64,000 nucleotides of DNA from UBA3495 sp964629875. Lineage in GTDB: Bacteria; Chloroflexota; Dehalococcoidia; Lucifugimonadales; UBA3495. The notes under the pieces are model-generated. The model worked only from the letters and a program-made list of their open reading frames with translations. It made no database searches and had not been told where the DNA came from. Below, in pieces: positions 8,009-16,987 of this stretch. The translations under genes were made by a program, and so were the position numbers. Where the stretch lies: assembly GCA_964629875.1 (NCBI GenBank), contig CAZVRK010000004.1:1-64000 (forward strand). Reading direction: 5' to 3'. Positions within the stretch are counted from its first letter, which is position 1. Every line of letters begins with the position of its first letter.

Positions 8009-9355
8009 ATGTTAAGCATTGAAGAATTGAAGCAAAAAGCTTGTGCCACGATAGAACAGCACAAGGACAAGTTAATAAACATAGCCAAGGATGTTTTAAA
8101 CAACCCTGAAGCGGGATATAACGAAACTCGTACAGCTAAATTAGTATCAGATGAATTCAACCGGCTTGGCATACCACACCGAACGGGACTGGCTATGACA
8201 GGAGTGAAAGGCTCAATAAAATGCGGCGATGGTTCAGGCCCTAAAGTCGCTGTGATTGGAGAACTTGACTCGTTGGTTGTCAATGAACACCCACACGCGG
8301 ACCCAATAACTGGAGCAGCACACGCCTGCGGACATCATTGCCAGATAGGAATGCTATTAGGCGCGATAACCGGCTTAGCTAATCAGGACATAGTAGGTTC
8401 CCTTTCAGGAGAAATAGTACCGTTTGCAGTGCCTGCGGAGGAATTCATAGAAGTCACTAAGCGGCTGCAATTGCGAGCAGATAAAAGGATAGAATTCCTC
8501 GGAGGAAAACAGGAATTAATCGGACTAGGTGAATTTGACGACATCGATATCGCCATGATGTGCCACACAGCTGGGGATATGGGAGAAAAAAAATTTGCAG
8601 TTGGCGGTACTAGTAACGGACACATAGTGAAATATGTTCAATACAAGGGACGAGGAGCTCACGCTGGTAGCGCACCGCACCTTGGGGTAAATGCTCTCAA
8701 TGCGGCTTCTTTCGCACTCCAGGCCATAAATGCGAATCGAGAGATCTATATGGATGAAGATGTAGTTAGAATACACGGCATCATGACAGCTGGTGGTGAA
8801 GCTGTAAGTGCGGTCCCATCAGATGTTCAACTCGAGTGGCGGGTAAGGTCCTCTACTCCTAGAGCAGTACTAAAAAATTCCAACATCGTAGATAGGTGCT
8901 TCAAATCTGGAGCATTAGCGGTGGGTGCCAGCGTAAATATAACTAACATACCTGGATACCTCCCAATGAAACACGACACTACACTCAAAAGCTTGTTCTT
9001 CGAGAACGCATCGGCATTGATCGGAAAATCCAATGTCATAGTAATACCTCCAGAAAACAACCGAGGAGGTTCAACAGACATGGGAGACCTTAGTCAGATT
9101 ATCCCATCATGTCATCCATATACCTCAGGAGCTGTAGGCGCAGGACACAGCAAGGAATATCTTATTAAAGACTACGAGTCATCAGTTATAACGCCCGCGA
9201 AACTTTTGGCCATGGCAACAATAGATCTCCTAGCAACAAACGGGGGGAAAGCGCAAGAAGTTATAGCGAATCATACCCCTAATATGACAAAAGATTCATA
9301 CTTGAGATTACAGCGTGATATTGCGTCAGAAATCTACTTCGACGGGGCGATATAG
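8009..9355 (+). CDS. M20-family amidohydrolase/peptidase, paralogue 2
   Basis: A 448-residue M20D-type hydrolase that aligns end to end with the preceding gene and shares the stretch AAHACGHHCQIGML exactly. ELDSL, AHACGHH and PAEEFIE are all retained, so metal binding should be intact. I prefer the ATG at 8009, which matches the paralogue's N-terminus (M-L/F-SIE); a GTG at 8003 overlapping the upstream stop is the alternative. The pair clearly arose by tandem duplication. Substrate is not deducible; related proteins hydrolyse N-acyl or p-aminobenzoyl amides. Confidence 0.9.
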   Translation: MLSIEELKQKACATIEQHKDKLINIAKDVLNNPEAGYNETRTAKLVSDEFNRLGIPHRTGLAMTGVKGSIKCGDGSGPKVAVIGELDSLVVNEHPHADPITGAAHACGHHCQIGMLLGAITGLANQDIVGSLSGEIVPFAVPAEEFIEVTKRLQLRADKRIEFLGGKQELIGLGEFDDIDIAMMCHTAGDMGEKKFAVGGTSNGHIVKYVQYKGRGAHAGSAPHLGVNALNAASFALQAINANREIYMDEDVVRIHGIMTAGGEAVSAVPSDVQLEWRVRSSTPRAVLKNSNIVDRCFKSGALAVGASVNITNIPGYLPMKHDTTLKSLFFENASALIGKSNVIVIPPENNRGGSTDMGDLSQIIPSCHPYTSGAVGAGHSKEYLIKDYESSVITPAKLLAMATIDLLATNGGKAQEVIANHTPNMTKDSYLRLQRDIASEIYFDGAI

Positions 9356-9415
9356 TGGTATAACTCCGAAGATTCTTATATGTTTGTAGCTAAGCACTAT
9401 GAAATTGTGTTTATA

Positions 9416-10051
9416 TTAAAAATCAATCGTCAGAGAGTCGCCCGCTACCCATTTAAACTCTCGGAATTTCGTGTCTATTGGAGCTTCAAACAAAAGCCAT
9501 CCTTCTAGCCCACATCCTCTTCTGAGCTCCACGGCCCTTCCTTCGCCGGACGGTAACAACTTATTCCACAAAAACACCATAGATCGTTCATCATATGGGT
9601 TCTCCGGTTCACCAACTTCTATCATAGTTTCGTTAACATTGATCGGAAAATACTTGCCTTGTACAAAATCGCGCAACTCGGCCGAACGTTCATCAATATT
9701 AACCACCGCATTAGTAGCAGTATGATTTTCCACTTTTAGCTTTAGTAAAACCAATTCTAGCTCAGATGATGAGGGAGTTATCTCCCAGTGCTTGGTTTCC
9801 TCGGTAAGAGTCTGATCTATCTCAGAAGCATCCGAAGAAGTCGGGTCGCATCTTGAAGGCGTCTTAACTCCACCTGTACGATAAGTCACAGGAAACGCCA
9901 CCTCGTTCGCACGCTCTATATTCATTATTACCACATCAAGAGTCTTACCTCTATAACGCTGCCCTAGAGCTGATGAGACGTCCGAACATGCTGATACCAC
10001 AAGCATAAGCAAACAAACGATTAATATATGACGACTGGTTCTACTTAACAC
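9416..10051 (-). CDS. Predicted lipoprotein of unknown function
   Basis: A 211-residue protein with an N-terminal lipoprotein signal: basic MLSRTSRHI, hydrophobic LIVCLLMLVV and lipobox SAC with the lipidated cysteine at residue 22. The remainder is hydrophilic and probably beta-rich, with WEITPSSSELELVLLKLKVENHT resembling the Ig-like core of DUF4352-type lipoproteins. Two later cysteines (CDPTSS and RRGCGLEGW) could form a disulfide. The start is GTG, supported by GGAG 8 bases upstream. It is convergent with the amidohydrolases and 29 bases downstream of the cysteine desulfurase. No function can be assigned. Confidence 0.75.
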   Translation of the reverse strand: MLSRTSRHILIVCLLMLVVSACSDVSSALGQRYRGKTLDVVIMNIERANEVAFPVTYRTGGVKTPSRCDPTSSDASEIDQTLTEETKHWEITPSSSELELVLLKLKVENHTATNAVVNIDERSAELRDFVQGKYFPINVNETMIEVGEPENPYDERSMVFLWNKLLPSGEGRAVELRRGCGLEGWLLFEAPIDTKFREFKWVAGDSLTIDF

Positions 10052-10080
10052 AAAGATACTCCGTATACCAATAGATAATT

Positions 10081-11265
10081 TTAAATATTCATCGTCGGAA
10101 ATTCACGCAAATTTCCAACCAGATCAGTTAAAGTACTAATCAAATAGTCTATCTCTTCATGAGTGTTGTCCTTCCCAAGCGTAATTCTAAGACTACTTCG
10201 AGCAAGTTCCGCTGTCTGACCCAGCGCTAACAATACATGAGAAGGTTCTAAGGATCCAGAACTACAAGCACTACCGCTTGAGGCTGCTATCCCTGCCAAA
10301 TCTAGACCAAGTAAAATGGATTCTCCTTCTACTCCTTCAAACGCAAAATTAATATTATTTGGCAGGCGATTATTTCTGCCCCCATTTAATCTTACTGCTG
10401 GTATGTCTTCAATAACTCTACGTATGATCTCATCACGAAGATTCATGCAGTGTTCGCTATTCAAATATCGTGATTCGTCCGCACTTTTTAGCGCGGTAGC
10501 CAGACCAACTATCGCCGCTATATTCTCCGTACCAGAACGTCTCTCACGTTCTTGCCCACCACCGACAATCAATGGCAAAAACGGGGTTCCTCGTTTTAAG
10601 AACAATACCCCACTACCTTTAGGGCCATAGAATTTATGACCAGATAAGGTGAGCATGTCCACCCCTAATTCCCGAACATCCAAAGACAAAAATCCGGCCG
10701 CCTGAACTGCATCTGTATGCATTACTATCGTCCGATGAAGTTCTTGAGATTTCAATTTTACGGCTTTTGCGATTTCACTGATGGGATTGATGGCACCAAT
10801 TTCATTATTAGCGTACATCAAAGTTACTAATGTAGTATCTTCGTTAATCGAGTTATAAACTGACTCAGCTGACACTACACCGTCGCCATCAACGGGCAGA
10901 TAAGTAACATCAAAGCCAATATTTTCTAGAAACTGACATGCATGCAACACCGCATGATGCTCAACACTGGATGTAACCACATGAGTACCGGTCTCACGAA
11001 GTGCCGTCGCTGCTCCATGAATGGCAGCATTATCTGACTCCGTACCTCCGCTGGTGAAAACTATTTCTCTAGTTCTGCAATTCAGGACAGATGAAACACT
11101 TTCCCTGGCATTGTCCAAGGCATGGCGAGCTTCCTGTCCAACAGTATGGACACTTGAAGGGTTACCATACAGATGACTGAAATAAGGCAACATAGCCTCT
11201 ACTACATTTGAAGCTGTAGGTGTAGTTCCTGCGTGATCAAAATAAGTTATGCCTTGTGGACGCAT
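10081..11265 (-). CDS. Cysteine desulfurase (NifS/IscS family)
   Basis: A 394-residue PLP enzyme that takes sulfur from cysteine for Fe-S clusters, thionucleosides or other sulfur acceptors. Visible residues are the N-terminal YFDHAGTTP, SSVEHHAVLH (His stacking on PLP), the Schiff-base lysine in LTLSGHKFYGPKG near residue 205, the RSGTENIAAIVGL loop, and the persulfide cysteine in SGSACSSGSLEPSHVL near residue 333. The longer active-site loop suits the class I (NifS/IscS) type. GAGG lies 5 bases before the ATG. No iscU or Fe-S scaffold gene is adjacent, so its dedicated pathway is unclear. Confidence 0.95.
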   Translation of the reverse strand: MRPQGITYFDHAGTTPTASNVVEAMLPYFSHLYGNPSSVHTVGQEARHALDNARESVSSVLNCRTREIVFTSGGTESDNAAIHGAATALRETGTHVVTSSVEHHAVLHACQFLENIGFDVTYLPVDGDGVVSAESVYNSINEDTTLVTLMYANNEIGAINPISEIAKAVKLKSQELHRTIVMHTDAVQAAGFLSLDVRELGVDMLTLSGHKFYGPKGSGVLFLKRGTPFLPLIVGGGQERERRSGTENIAAIVGLATALKSADESRYLNSEHCMNLRDEIIRRVIEDIPAVRLNGGRNNRLPNNINFAFEGVEGESILLGLDLAGIAASSGSACSSGSLEPSHVLLALGQTAELARSSLRITLGKDNTHEEIDYLISTLTDLVGNLREFPTMNI

Positions 11266-11347
11266 ATTAGCCTCGAACTAAGTCTGAGATCATTCTAGCA
11301 TAGGTCAGTTGGGGAATCCCCGAAACCAATGGCTTATTACGATAACG

Positions 11348-12229
11348 TTAACCTTTACTACAAGCATAAGCTAGAATTTTATAAACCAGCTTAGAGGCTG
11401 TATATGAGCATGATAAAGGGCCTTGGTTAGGCGAAAGTTCACTCACGTCAAAACCGACAATCTGTCTATTATCGGAGATATGTTTAATCAAATTGGTGAT
11501 ATCATGCCAATTCATACCACCTGGTTCAGGATTACCGACAGCAGACATTATAGACGGATCAAGGACATCTAAATCTACACTTACGTAAACCTGTTCACTT
11601 AAATACTCGAGGATACTATCGATGTAATTTGGATCCTCTGTGGGCCAAAAGATACACTTAACATCATTGGAATCTATGTATAGTCTCTCCTCATAGCACA
11701 AGCTCCTAACACCAGCTAACACCAGATTCCCTTGTTCATGAATCCGACGAGCTCCCGAGGCATGACCCCACTTAGTCCCCATATATTTATCCCGTAAATC
11801 TGCATGAGCATCCAGATAGAGGACCGTAACATTAGGATAGTATTTCTGATGAGCACGCGCAGATCCTATAGATACAGAATGCTCACCGCCGAGCACGCCA
11901 ACTAATTTGCCCATGTCCAAATAGTATTCAACTGCCATTTGAACGCGCTGCGCCATGAGTTCCGGAGAACCCATATGAGGTTCTAGGTACGGGCTAGTAT
12001 AAATCCCTATATTGGAAACATCGGCATCCAATTCCAGGTCATAATCCTCAAGTTCTGATGAACTCTGGATAATAGCATTAGGGCCATATCTAGCCCCAAC
12101 TATGGAAGACTCAGTACTATCGTATGGCACCGGTAATAGAACAGCCGATGCTATATCGAGACTACTCTCTGTATCTGAAAGAGCTAAAAAGTTACTATTA
12201 ATCCAAGGGATATCCTTAGGCATATGCAC
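11348..12229 (-). CDS. speB: Agmatinase / ureohydrolase family protein
   Basis: A 293-residue arginase-family enzyme. Manganese-binding motifs are complete: GGEHSVSIG near residue 117, YLDAHADLRDKY near residue 138 and SVDLDVLDPSIM near residue 217. Bacterial members of this length usually hydrolyse agmatine to putrescine and urea, but arginase, guanidinobutyrase and similar activities share these motifs. It lies 12 bases after the SpeD-family gene in the same operon, which strongly favours a polyamine role. No spermidine synthase is in the window. Confidence 0.85.
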   Translation of the reverse strand: MHMPKDIPWINSNFLALSDTESSLDIASAVLLPVPYDSTESSIVGARYGPNAIIQSSSELEDYDLELDADVSNIGIYTSPYLEPHMGSPELMAQRVQMAVEYYLDMGKLVGVLGGEHSVSIGSARAHQKYYPNVTVLYLDAHADLRDKYMGTKWGHASGARRIHEQGNLVLAGVRSLCYEERLYIDSNDVKCIFWPTEDPNYIDSILEYLSEQVYVSVDLDVLDPSIMSAVGNPEPGGMNWHDITNLIKHISDNRQIVGFDVSELSPNQGPLSCSYTASKLVYKILAYACSKG

Positions 12230-12241
12230 ATTTACCTTACT

Positions 12242-12658
12242 TTAAGGCCTCTCAACCACCAGAGCACTCCTCTGAGACGTCGTCTCATTCAAACCCTGAT
12301 CGCTATCTAACCACTCCAATCCCCTATCTAATACCAAAGATTTAACATCTGATAACTCAAACAATTTCTTTGCATCCTCTAAAGCTTGCACGTCGTCGAA
12401 AGCCTTACACGAGAAAATATCTATATTCACATAATTTCTACGAGGAAAGGTGTGAATACTTATATGGCTCTCTGCGATAATCACGAACCCTGATACACCT
12501 GCATCATCATGATTAGGCCCATTATATTCAATAACATTGGGATCAGTTATGCGAGTCATACCTAGATTGTCTGGATATTCAGTGAGGAAACTACGGACAG
12601 TCTCCATATCCCACATTTTTGATATATCTCCTCCATAACCATCTATGATCAGGTGCAT
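12242..12658 (-). CDS. speD: SpeD-family pyruvoyl decarboxylase (AdoMet or arginine decarboxylase)
   Basis: A 138-residue class 1 SpeD-type proenzyme that self-cleaves to create a pyruvoyl cofactor. The processing site is in AESHISIHTFP near residue 63, where the serine after Glu becomes pyruvoyl; the downstream FSC cysteine is the expected proton donor. GVSGFVIIAESH is the family signature. The ATG at 12658 has AGGAG 5 bases upstream; a longer TTG start at 12715 has no support. SpeD normally decarboxylates AdoMet for spermidine synthesis, but SpeD homologues that decarboxylate arginine are known in Crenarchaeota. Pairing with agmatinase makes that alternative worth testing. Confidence 0.88.
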   Translation of the reverse strand: MHLIIDGYGGDISKMWDMETVRSFLTEYPDNLGMTRITDPNVIEYNGPNHDDAGVSGFVIIAESHISIHTFPRRNYVNIDIFSCKAFDDVQALEDAKKLFELSDVKSLVLDRGLEWLDSDQGLNETTSQRSALVVERP

Positions 12659-12821
12659 TGCCTCTCCTAACTGTCTTCTGGTTGCCTGATATTTGTTAAC
12701 AAAACACCTTGGCAAAACCTGCCGTTTAGAATATCATCACTTGTACTTGAACACAATTAAGCATGCAACCCGGAAATTTGTGCAATTTCTGACATCGCTG
12801 CTATGGAATACGTAACGACAT

Positions 12822-13790
12822 ATGACTAGCGCACCAACCGATGACATTATGATTCAGGCTACCGGCCTGACCCACTTCTATGGTCCCCAACCAGCTATTG
12901 ATGAAGTGACTTTTAACGTAAAACGTGGAGAGATCCTCGGTTTTCTAGGACCGAACGGGGCAGGTAAAACTACCACGATGCGCATCCTAACAGGGTACAT
13001 GCCACCAACTCACGGACAAGTAACCATTGGCGGACACGATGTAATTAAAGATTCATTAGAAGTCCGGAAACTCGTGGGATATCTTCCTGAAACGGTACCT
13101 TTGTACACCGAAATGCCAGTAACAAACTACTTGAGATACATGGGATCTCTAAGAGGGATGAATAATAGAGACTTAAAAAGACGTATACCGGATGTGATAG
13201 AACTGTGTCGGTTGAACGACTACAGTAAAACTATAATCGGTAAATTGTCTAAGGGATACAGGCAAAGAGTAGGAATAGCTCAAGCTATTCTTCACGAGCC
13301 CGAACTCTTGGTAATGGATGAACCAACTATCGGAATAGATCCAATACAAGTCGTCGAAACACGTCGTCTAATCCAAGATTTAGGAAAGCAGCAGACCGTA
13401 GTATTAAGCAGCCACATACTCCCAGAGGTCAGCATGGTCTGTGAACGAGTCTTAATAATACACCAGGGCCATATAGTAGCGGAGGATACTCCAGAAAATC
13501 TCGCGCAAACATTACAAGGCGTAGATCAGCTCCAAGTGGAAATAAGTGGACCTCCGAAAGAGGTCACTACGGCACTCCGAACCATAGAAGGAGTTATAGA
13601 CGTCAATCATAGGAACCAGCCAGACAGAGAAATTTATCTCATAAAGAGCGGGGAAGGACTAGATCTTAGGGATGAGATCTCCAGGGTTATAGTTAGCAAT
13701 GGTTGGGGATTATTAAGCATGCAATTAATGAGCATGAGCTTGGAAGATATTTTCCTGAGGCTTACTACCGACGAGGATACCCAACCATGA
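12822..13790 (+). CDS. ABC transporter ATP-binding protein, GldA-like
   Basis: A 322-residue ABC ATPase. Walker A is GPNGAGKTTTMR near residue 45, the Q-loop region is GYLPETVPLY, the signature is LSKGYRQRVGIAQA near residue 143, and Walker B is LLVMDEPTIGIDP near residue 166. The C-terminal 80 residues form the extra domain common in ABC-2 exporter ATPases. It heads an operon with an ABC-2 permease, a GldG-like protein and a DUF4340 protein, the arrangement seen in Gld-type exporters of unknown substrate. Its TGA overlaps the permease ATG (ATGA). Confidence 0.93.
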   Translation: MTSAPTDDIMIQATGLTHFYGPQPAIDEVTFNVKRGEILGFLGPNGAGKTTTMRILTGYMPPTHGQVTIGGHDVIKDSLEVRKLVGYLPETVPLYTEMPVTNYLRYMGSLRGMNNRDLKRRIPDVIELCRLNDYSKTIIGKLSKGYRQRVGIAQAILHEPELLVMDEPTIGIDPIQVVETRRLIQDLGKQQTVVLSSHILPEVSMVCERVLIIHQGHIVAEDTPENLAQTLQGVDQLQVEISGPPKEVTTALRTIEGVIDVNHRNQPDREIYLIKSGEGLDLRDEISRVIVSNGWGLLSMQLMSMSLEDIFLRLTTDEDTQP

Positions 13791-14500
13791 GAACAATTAA
13801 AGCTGTAGCTTGGAAAGAAATACAAGTCTTCTTCACTAATCCAATGGCTTATATCGTCGCCCTAATATTTTTGGGTGTGACTGGATTCTTTTTTACCCTT
13901 GACCTGGGAGACCCATTTCCGGAAGCTTCATTAAGCAACTTCTATCAAGGCGCAACGATAATACTTGTTTTATTGGCTCCTGCTTTGACAATGCGATTAC
14001 TTGCTGAAGAACAAAAACTAGGAACAATAGAACTACTTTTAACATCACCAGTCCGAGACTGGGAAATAATATTGGGAAAGTACGTAGCAGCATTAACATT
14101 TCTGATAGTCATGATAGCTCTCACCGCTTACTACCCGCTGCTTTTATTCTGGTTTGCAGAACCTGACCCCGGTCCAATATATTGCGGATACATTGGTCTT
14201 ATATTATACGGTTCAGCAGCGCTATCAATCGGAATATTGACCTCAACATTGACCAGCAACCAGATAATATCATTTGTCGTAGCTGCAGGAATCCTGTTGC
14301 TAATGTTTTTTATTGACACAAGGGTGGATGCTGTAACAGGAATCTGGGCTACCTTGTTAAGCGAACTGGGCATGCGGAGCCATTTCAACGACTTTGATCG
14401 TGGAGTGTTAGATACAAAACACGTGGTTTACTTCCTAAGCGTCACCGCTATTTTCCTATTCCTTTCCATACGGGCTCTAGAGTCCCGTCGGTGGAGATAA
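13787..14500 (+). CDS. ABC-2 type permease, GldF-like
   Basis: A 237-residue integral membrane protein with about six hydrophobic segments. The N-terminus MRTIKAVAWKEIQVFFTNPMAYIV is the ABC-2/GldF pattern of an amphipathic elbow helix before the first membrane span. FYQGATIILVLLAPALTMRLLAEEQKLGTIELLLTSPV is the family core near residues 50-85. The ATG at 13787 overlaps the ATPase stop by the ATGA junction; a longer upstream start would overlap the ATPase by 88 bases and is rejected. It forms the membrane channel partner of the ATPase. Confidence 0.92.
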   Translation: MRTIKAVAWKEIQVFFTNPMAYIVALIFLGVTGFFFTLDLGDPFPEASLSNFYQGATIILVLLAPALTMRLLAEEQKLGTIELLLTSPVRDWEIILGKYVAALTFLIVMIALTAYYPLLLFWFAEPDPGPIYCGYIGLILYGSAALSIGILTSTLTSNQIISFVVAAGILLLMFFIDTRVDAVTGIWATLLSELGMRSHFNDFDRGVLDTKHVVYFLSVTAIFLFLSIRALESRRWR

Positions 14501-14501
14501 A

Positions 14502-16328
14502 ATGAACGACCGCCCCGAAAATAGATCTACTGATTGGAGAAGACAACGGCGAACCCGAACCCAGAGATCTGCTGAAGAATCCTCATCAGTAACCGTCGAA
14601 GACACATCAAGTACAGCCAAGAAAAATAATACCCTGTTTAGCCTCATAGAGCCCGCACTAGACGCTGTAGGGTCATTTGGTACACCCATGGTCATTGCTG
14701 GCATAATTGGCATAGCGCTAGGATTAATAATCGTCGCATTTATCTCATCCATGAAAATATATGGGATGATTATTATCATATTCGGGGCTATCCTGATTGG
14801 CGTTATTGCGATCATATATTTCAGCACAGTTACTGCAGCGTTCCTAAGTAGGACTGGACGCTACGGAACTAATTCTCTAGTCATGCTCGCTGCATTTCTG
14901 GGGATAATCCTACTTATCAATATAATATCTTTCGGCAATAATCAGAGATGGGACAATACCGCAACTCAACAATTTAGCTTGGCAACACAAACCAAGAATT
15001 TACTAGAGGATTTGGATCAGCCGATCAAAGCAATGGCCTTCTTCAGAGAAGATATGGCTTCATTTCCGGATGTAGTCAGAGCGCAACAGATGCTCGCTAG
15101 AAGAGCAAAAGTAGAGGATACATTTTCAGAGTTCTCTAACCGCAATAATTTGTTTTCATATGAGTTTATAGATCCAGATATTAATCCTGAAATAGCACGT
15201 AATTATGGTATATCAACATACGAGTCCATAATAATCGAAGCTAGCGGAAATAGTCAGACCAATATGATCACTCGGACCGATGATTTGTATAGTGAACTAG
15301 AACAAGATCTATACACAAGCATATTGGTTGTCAGCGGACAAGAGAAGCGAAAGATTTATTTCTTAGCACAGCACGGAGAGAAAAATATAAACAGAACTGA
15401 CCCAGACGGACTATCCACGCTCAAAGATAGCCTTGAATCCTTCAATTATGATGTGGAGGCCTTACGACTTAGCGCGGTTGCTGAAGAAGTTAGCATACCA
15501 GACGATGCGGCACTCTTAGTTGTAGCAGGGCCAACAGCTGACATGCCAGAAACTCATAGAGATGCCTTAAATAATTACCTTTCTGGAAAAGACAGTACCG
15601 GACAGGCTAGAATCGAGTCAGCTAGACTGATATTCATGGCAGAACCAGATACATCCGACTCCTTTAAGGAATTCCTAGCTCAATGGGGAATATTACTGGG
15701 AGAAGGATATATATTAGACAAAGAACGCTCTGACCCCGTTACACCCCAAAGGATCAGATTATCTGCCTATAATCCTGTAGCCCCAGAAGTACAACAAATA
15801 GTTCGACCCAGAGGAATACCTTTAGAGATATCCTTCATGCAAGGAGCTACGCCCCTATTTGTAGCCGAAGATGGTCTAAGAATACCTGTCGAAATAGCTC
15901 GAACATCCCCCAAAAGCTACTTAATCAATGATATAGAGCGTACCAAGCCCATAGAGTCTGGGGACAATCCTGACCCATCAGGCGTATTCATTCCTGCATA
16001 TTATATTCAAGCTGTTGGACAAGTAGGATCACCTATCCCAACATCAGCTGCCCCACAACACCAGATATCCCAAATGGTTATATTTGGTGACTCAGACTTT
16101 GCTACTAATAAATTCGTTAATTCCGGTAGTGGCGAATCATTGTTTCTCAACTCCGCCAACTATCTACTAGGGGATTTCTCGCTAATCTCTATCCATAATC
16201 GACAGACCGTCTTTCGGGAATTCAATTTGGACGTAAACGAATACAAATTCGTGAGATTCTCCTCCTGGTTTTTCCTCCCTGTGCTTATGGCACTTATGGC
16301 TACATTAGTCTGGTGGATTAGACGGTAA
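14502..16328 (+). CDS. GldG-like ABC transporter accessory protein
   Basis: A 608-residue membrane protein that follows the permease by one base. After a charged 45-residue N-terminus there are about three hydrophobic segments between residues 60 and 150. A large extracytoplasmic domain of the GldG/IFT52-like type follows, roughly residues 165-580, including KRKIYFLAQHGEKNI and DDAALLVVAGPTADM. A final membrane helix (WFFLPVLMALMATLVWW) precedes a short basic tail. In Bacteroidetes the GldA-F-G set supports gliding; in other phyla the same set is an exporter of unknown cargo. No other gliding genes are here. Confidence 0.85.
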   Translation: MNDRPENRSTDWRRQRRTRTQRSAEESSSVTVEDTSSTAKKNNTLFSLIEPALDAVGSFGTPMVIAGIIGIALGLIIVAFISSMKIYGMIIIIFGAILIGVIAIIYFSTVTAAFLSRTGRYGTNSLVMLAAFLGIILLINIISFGNNQRWDNTATQQFSLATQTKNLLEDLDQPIKAMAFFREDMASFPDVVRAQQMLARRAKVEDTFSEFSNRNNLFSYEFIDPDINPEIARNYGISTYESIIIEASGNSQTNMITRTDDLYSELEQDLYTSILVVSGQEKRKIYFLAQHGEKNINRTDPDGLSTLKDSLESFNYDVEALRLSAVAEEVSIPDDAALLVVAGPTADMPETHRDALNNYLSGKDSTGQARIESARLIFMAEPDTSDSFKEFLAQWGILLGEGYILDKERSDPVTPQRIRLSAYNPVAPEVQQIVRPRGIPLEISFMQGATPLFVAEDGLRIPVEIARTSPKSYLINDIERTKPIESGDNPDPSGVFIPAYYIQAVGQVGSPIPTSAAPQHQISQMVIFGDSDFATNKFVNSGSGESLFLNSANYLLGDFSLISIHNRQTVFREFNLDVNEYKFVRFSSWFFLPVLMALMATLVWWIRR

Positions 16329-16329
16329 C

Positions 16330-16884
16330 ATGAACATTAGATTGTCCATATTACTAGTCGCTGTACTGGTCCTATTTGCAGGTACATACGGTGTTATTCG
16401 ATTTACTGACCAAGGAGACCGTAAAGAAAAACAGCCTTGGCTGTATAAGATGGACGACCGTTCTATCATCGCAATAGAGGTGACTCATTTAGGAAGTACC
16501 ATGCGCTACGCCAAAAAAAGCGGGAGCTCCGATTGGTATATAGAAACCGAAGATGAACCTATTCTCATCCCTATAAAGAAATGGAGTGGCACTACGCTGG
16601 TTTTGAGCGGCCCACAAGTGAATCGAGTGCTAGACAGTGGCAGAGGAACCCTCTCCGAATATGGCCTTGACCCACCGCAAACTATCGCTCTGATCACAGA
16701 GAGGAGCGGCGTAACGAGAGAGCTACATATAGGGTACCAAACACCTGACGGGGCAAATCAGTATGCTGCTATAGCCGATGATCCGCAATTATTTACGGTA
16801 CCACAAGTTTGGGCTTTAGTAGTAAATAATCTGGTTACCGCGCCCCCTTACCCAGACGAGCAAGATGTAGCCGGAAACTCGTAA
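16330..16884 (+). CDS. DUF4340 domain protein
   Basis: A 184-residue protein beginning with a membrane anchor or uncleaved signal (LSILLVAVLVLFAGTYGVI) and followed by one DUF4340 unit. Typical DUF4340 segments are the early IIAIEVTHLGSTMRYAKK strand pair, LSEYGLDPPQTIALI, and VTRELHIGYQTPDGANQYAA. DUF4340 proteins are regularly encoded next to GldG-like genes and probably form an extracytoplasmic partner. Family members often have two or three repeats, so this is a minimal version. It begins one base after the GldG-like stop and ends the operon. Confidence 0.82.
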   Translation: MNIRLSILLVAVLVLFAGTYGVIRFTDQGDRKEKQPWLYKMDDRSIIAIEVTHLGSTMRYAKKSGSSDWYIETEDEPILIPIKKWSGTTLVLSGPQVNRVLDSGRGTLSEYGLDPPQTIALITERSGVTRELHIGYQTPDGANQYAAIADDPQLFTVPQVWALVVNNLVTAPPYPDEQDVAGNS

Positions 16885-16987
16885 CTATTAACAGTACAGC
16901 TGCCAGCGGACTTTCCTACTATCATAAGTAGACAAAAATATCACATTCGTTGTTATCTCATCAGGACACCGAATAAAGTGAGGGTTT

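Noticed and set aside
12659..12715. N-terminal extension of SpeD from TTG 12715
   Set aside because: It has no ribosome binding site, and the ATG at 12658 has a strong one and matches the family start.
13703..13786. N-terminal extension of the ABC permease
   Set aside because: It overlaps the ATPase gene by 88 bases, while the ATG at 13787 gives the common ATGA junction and the family N-terminus.
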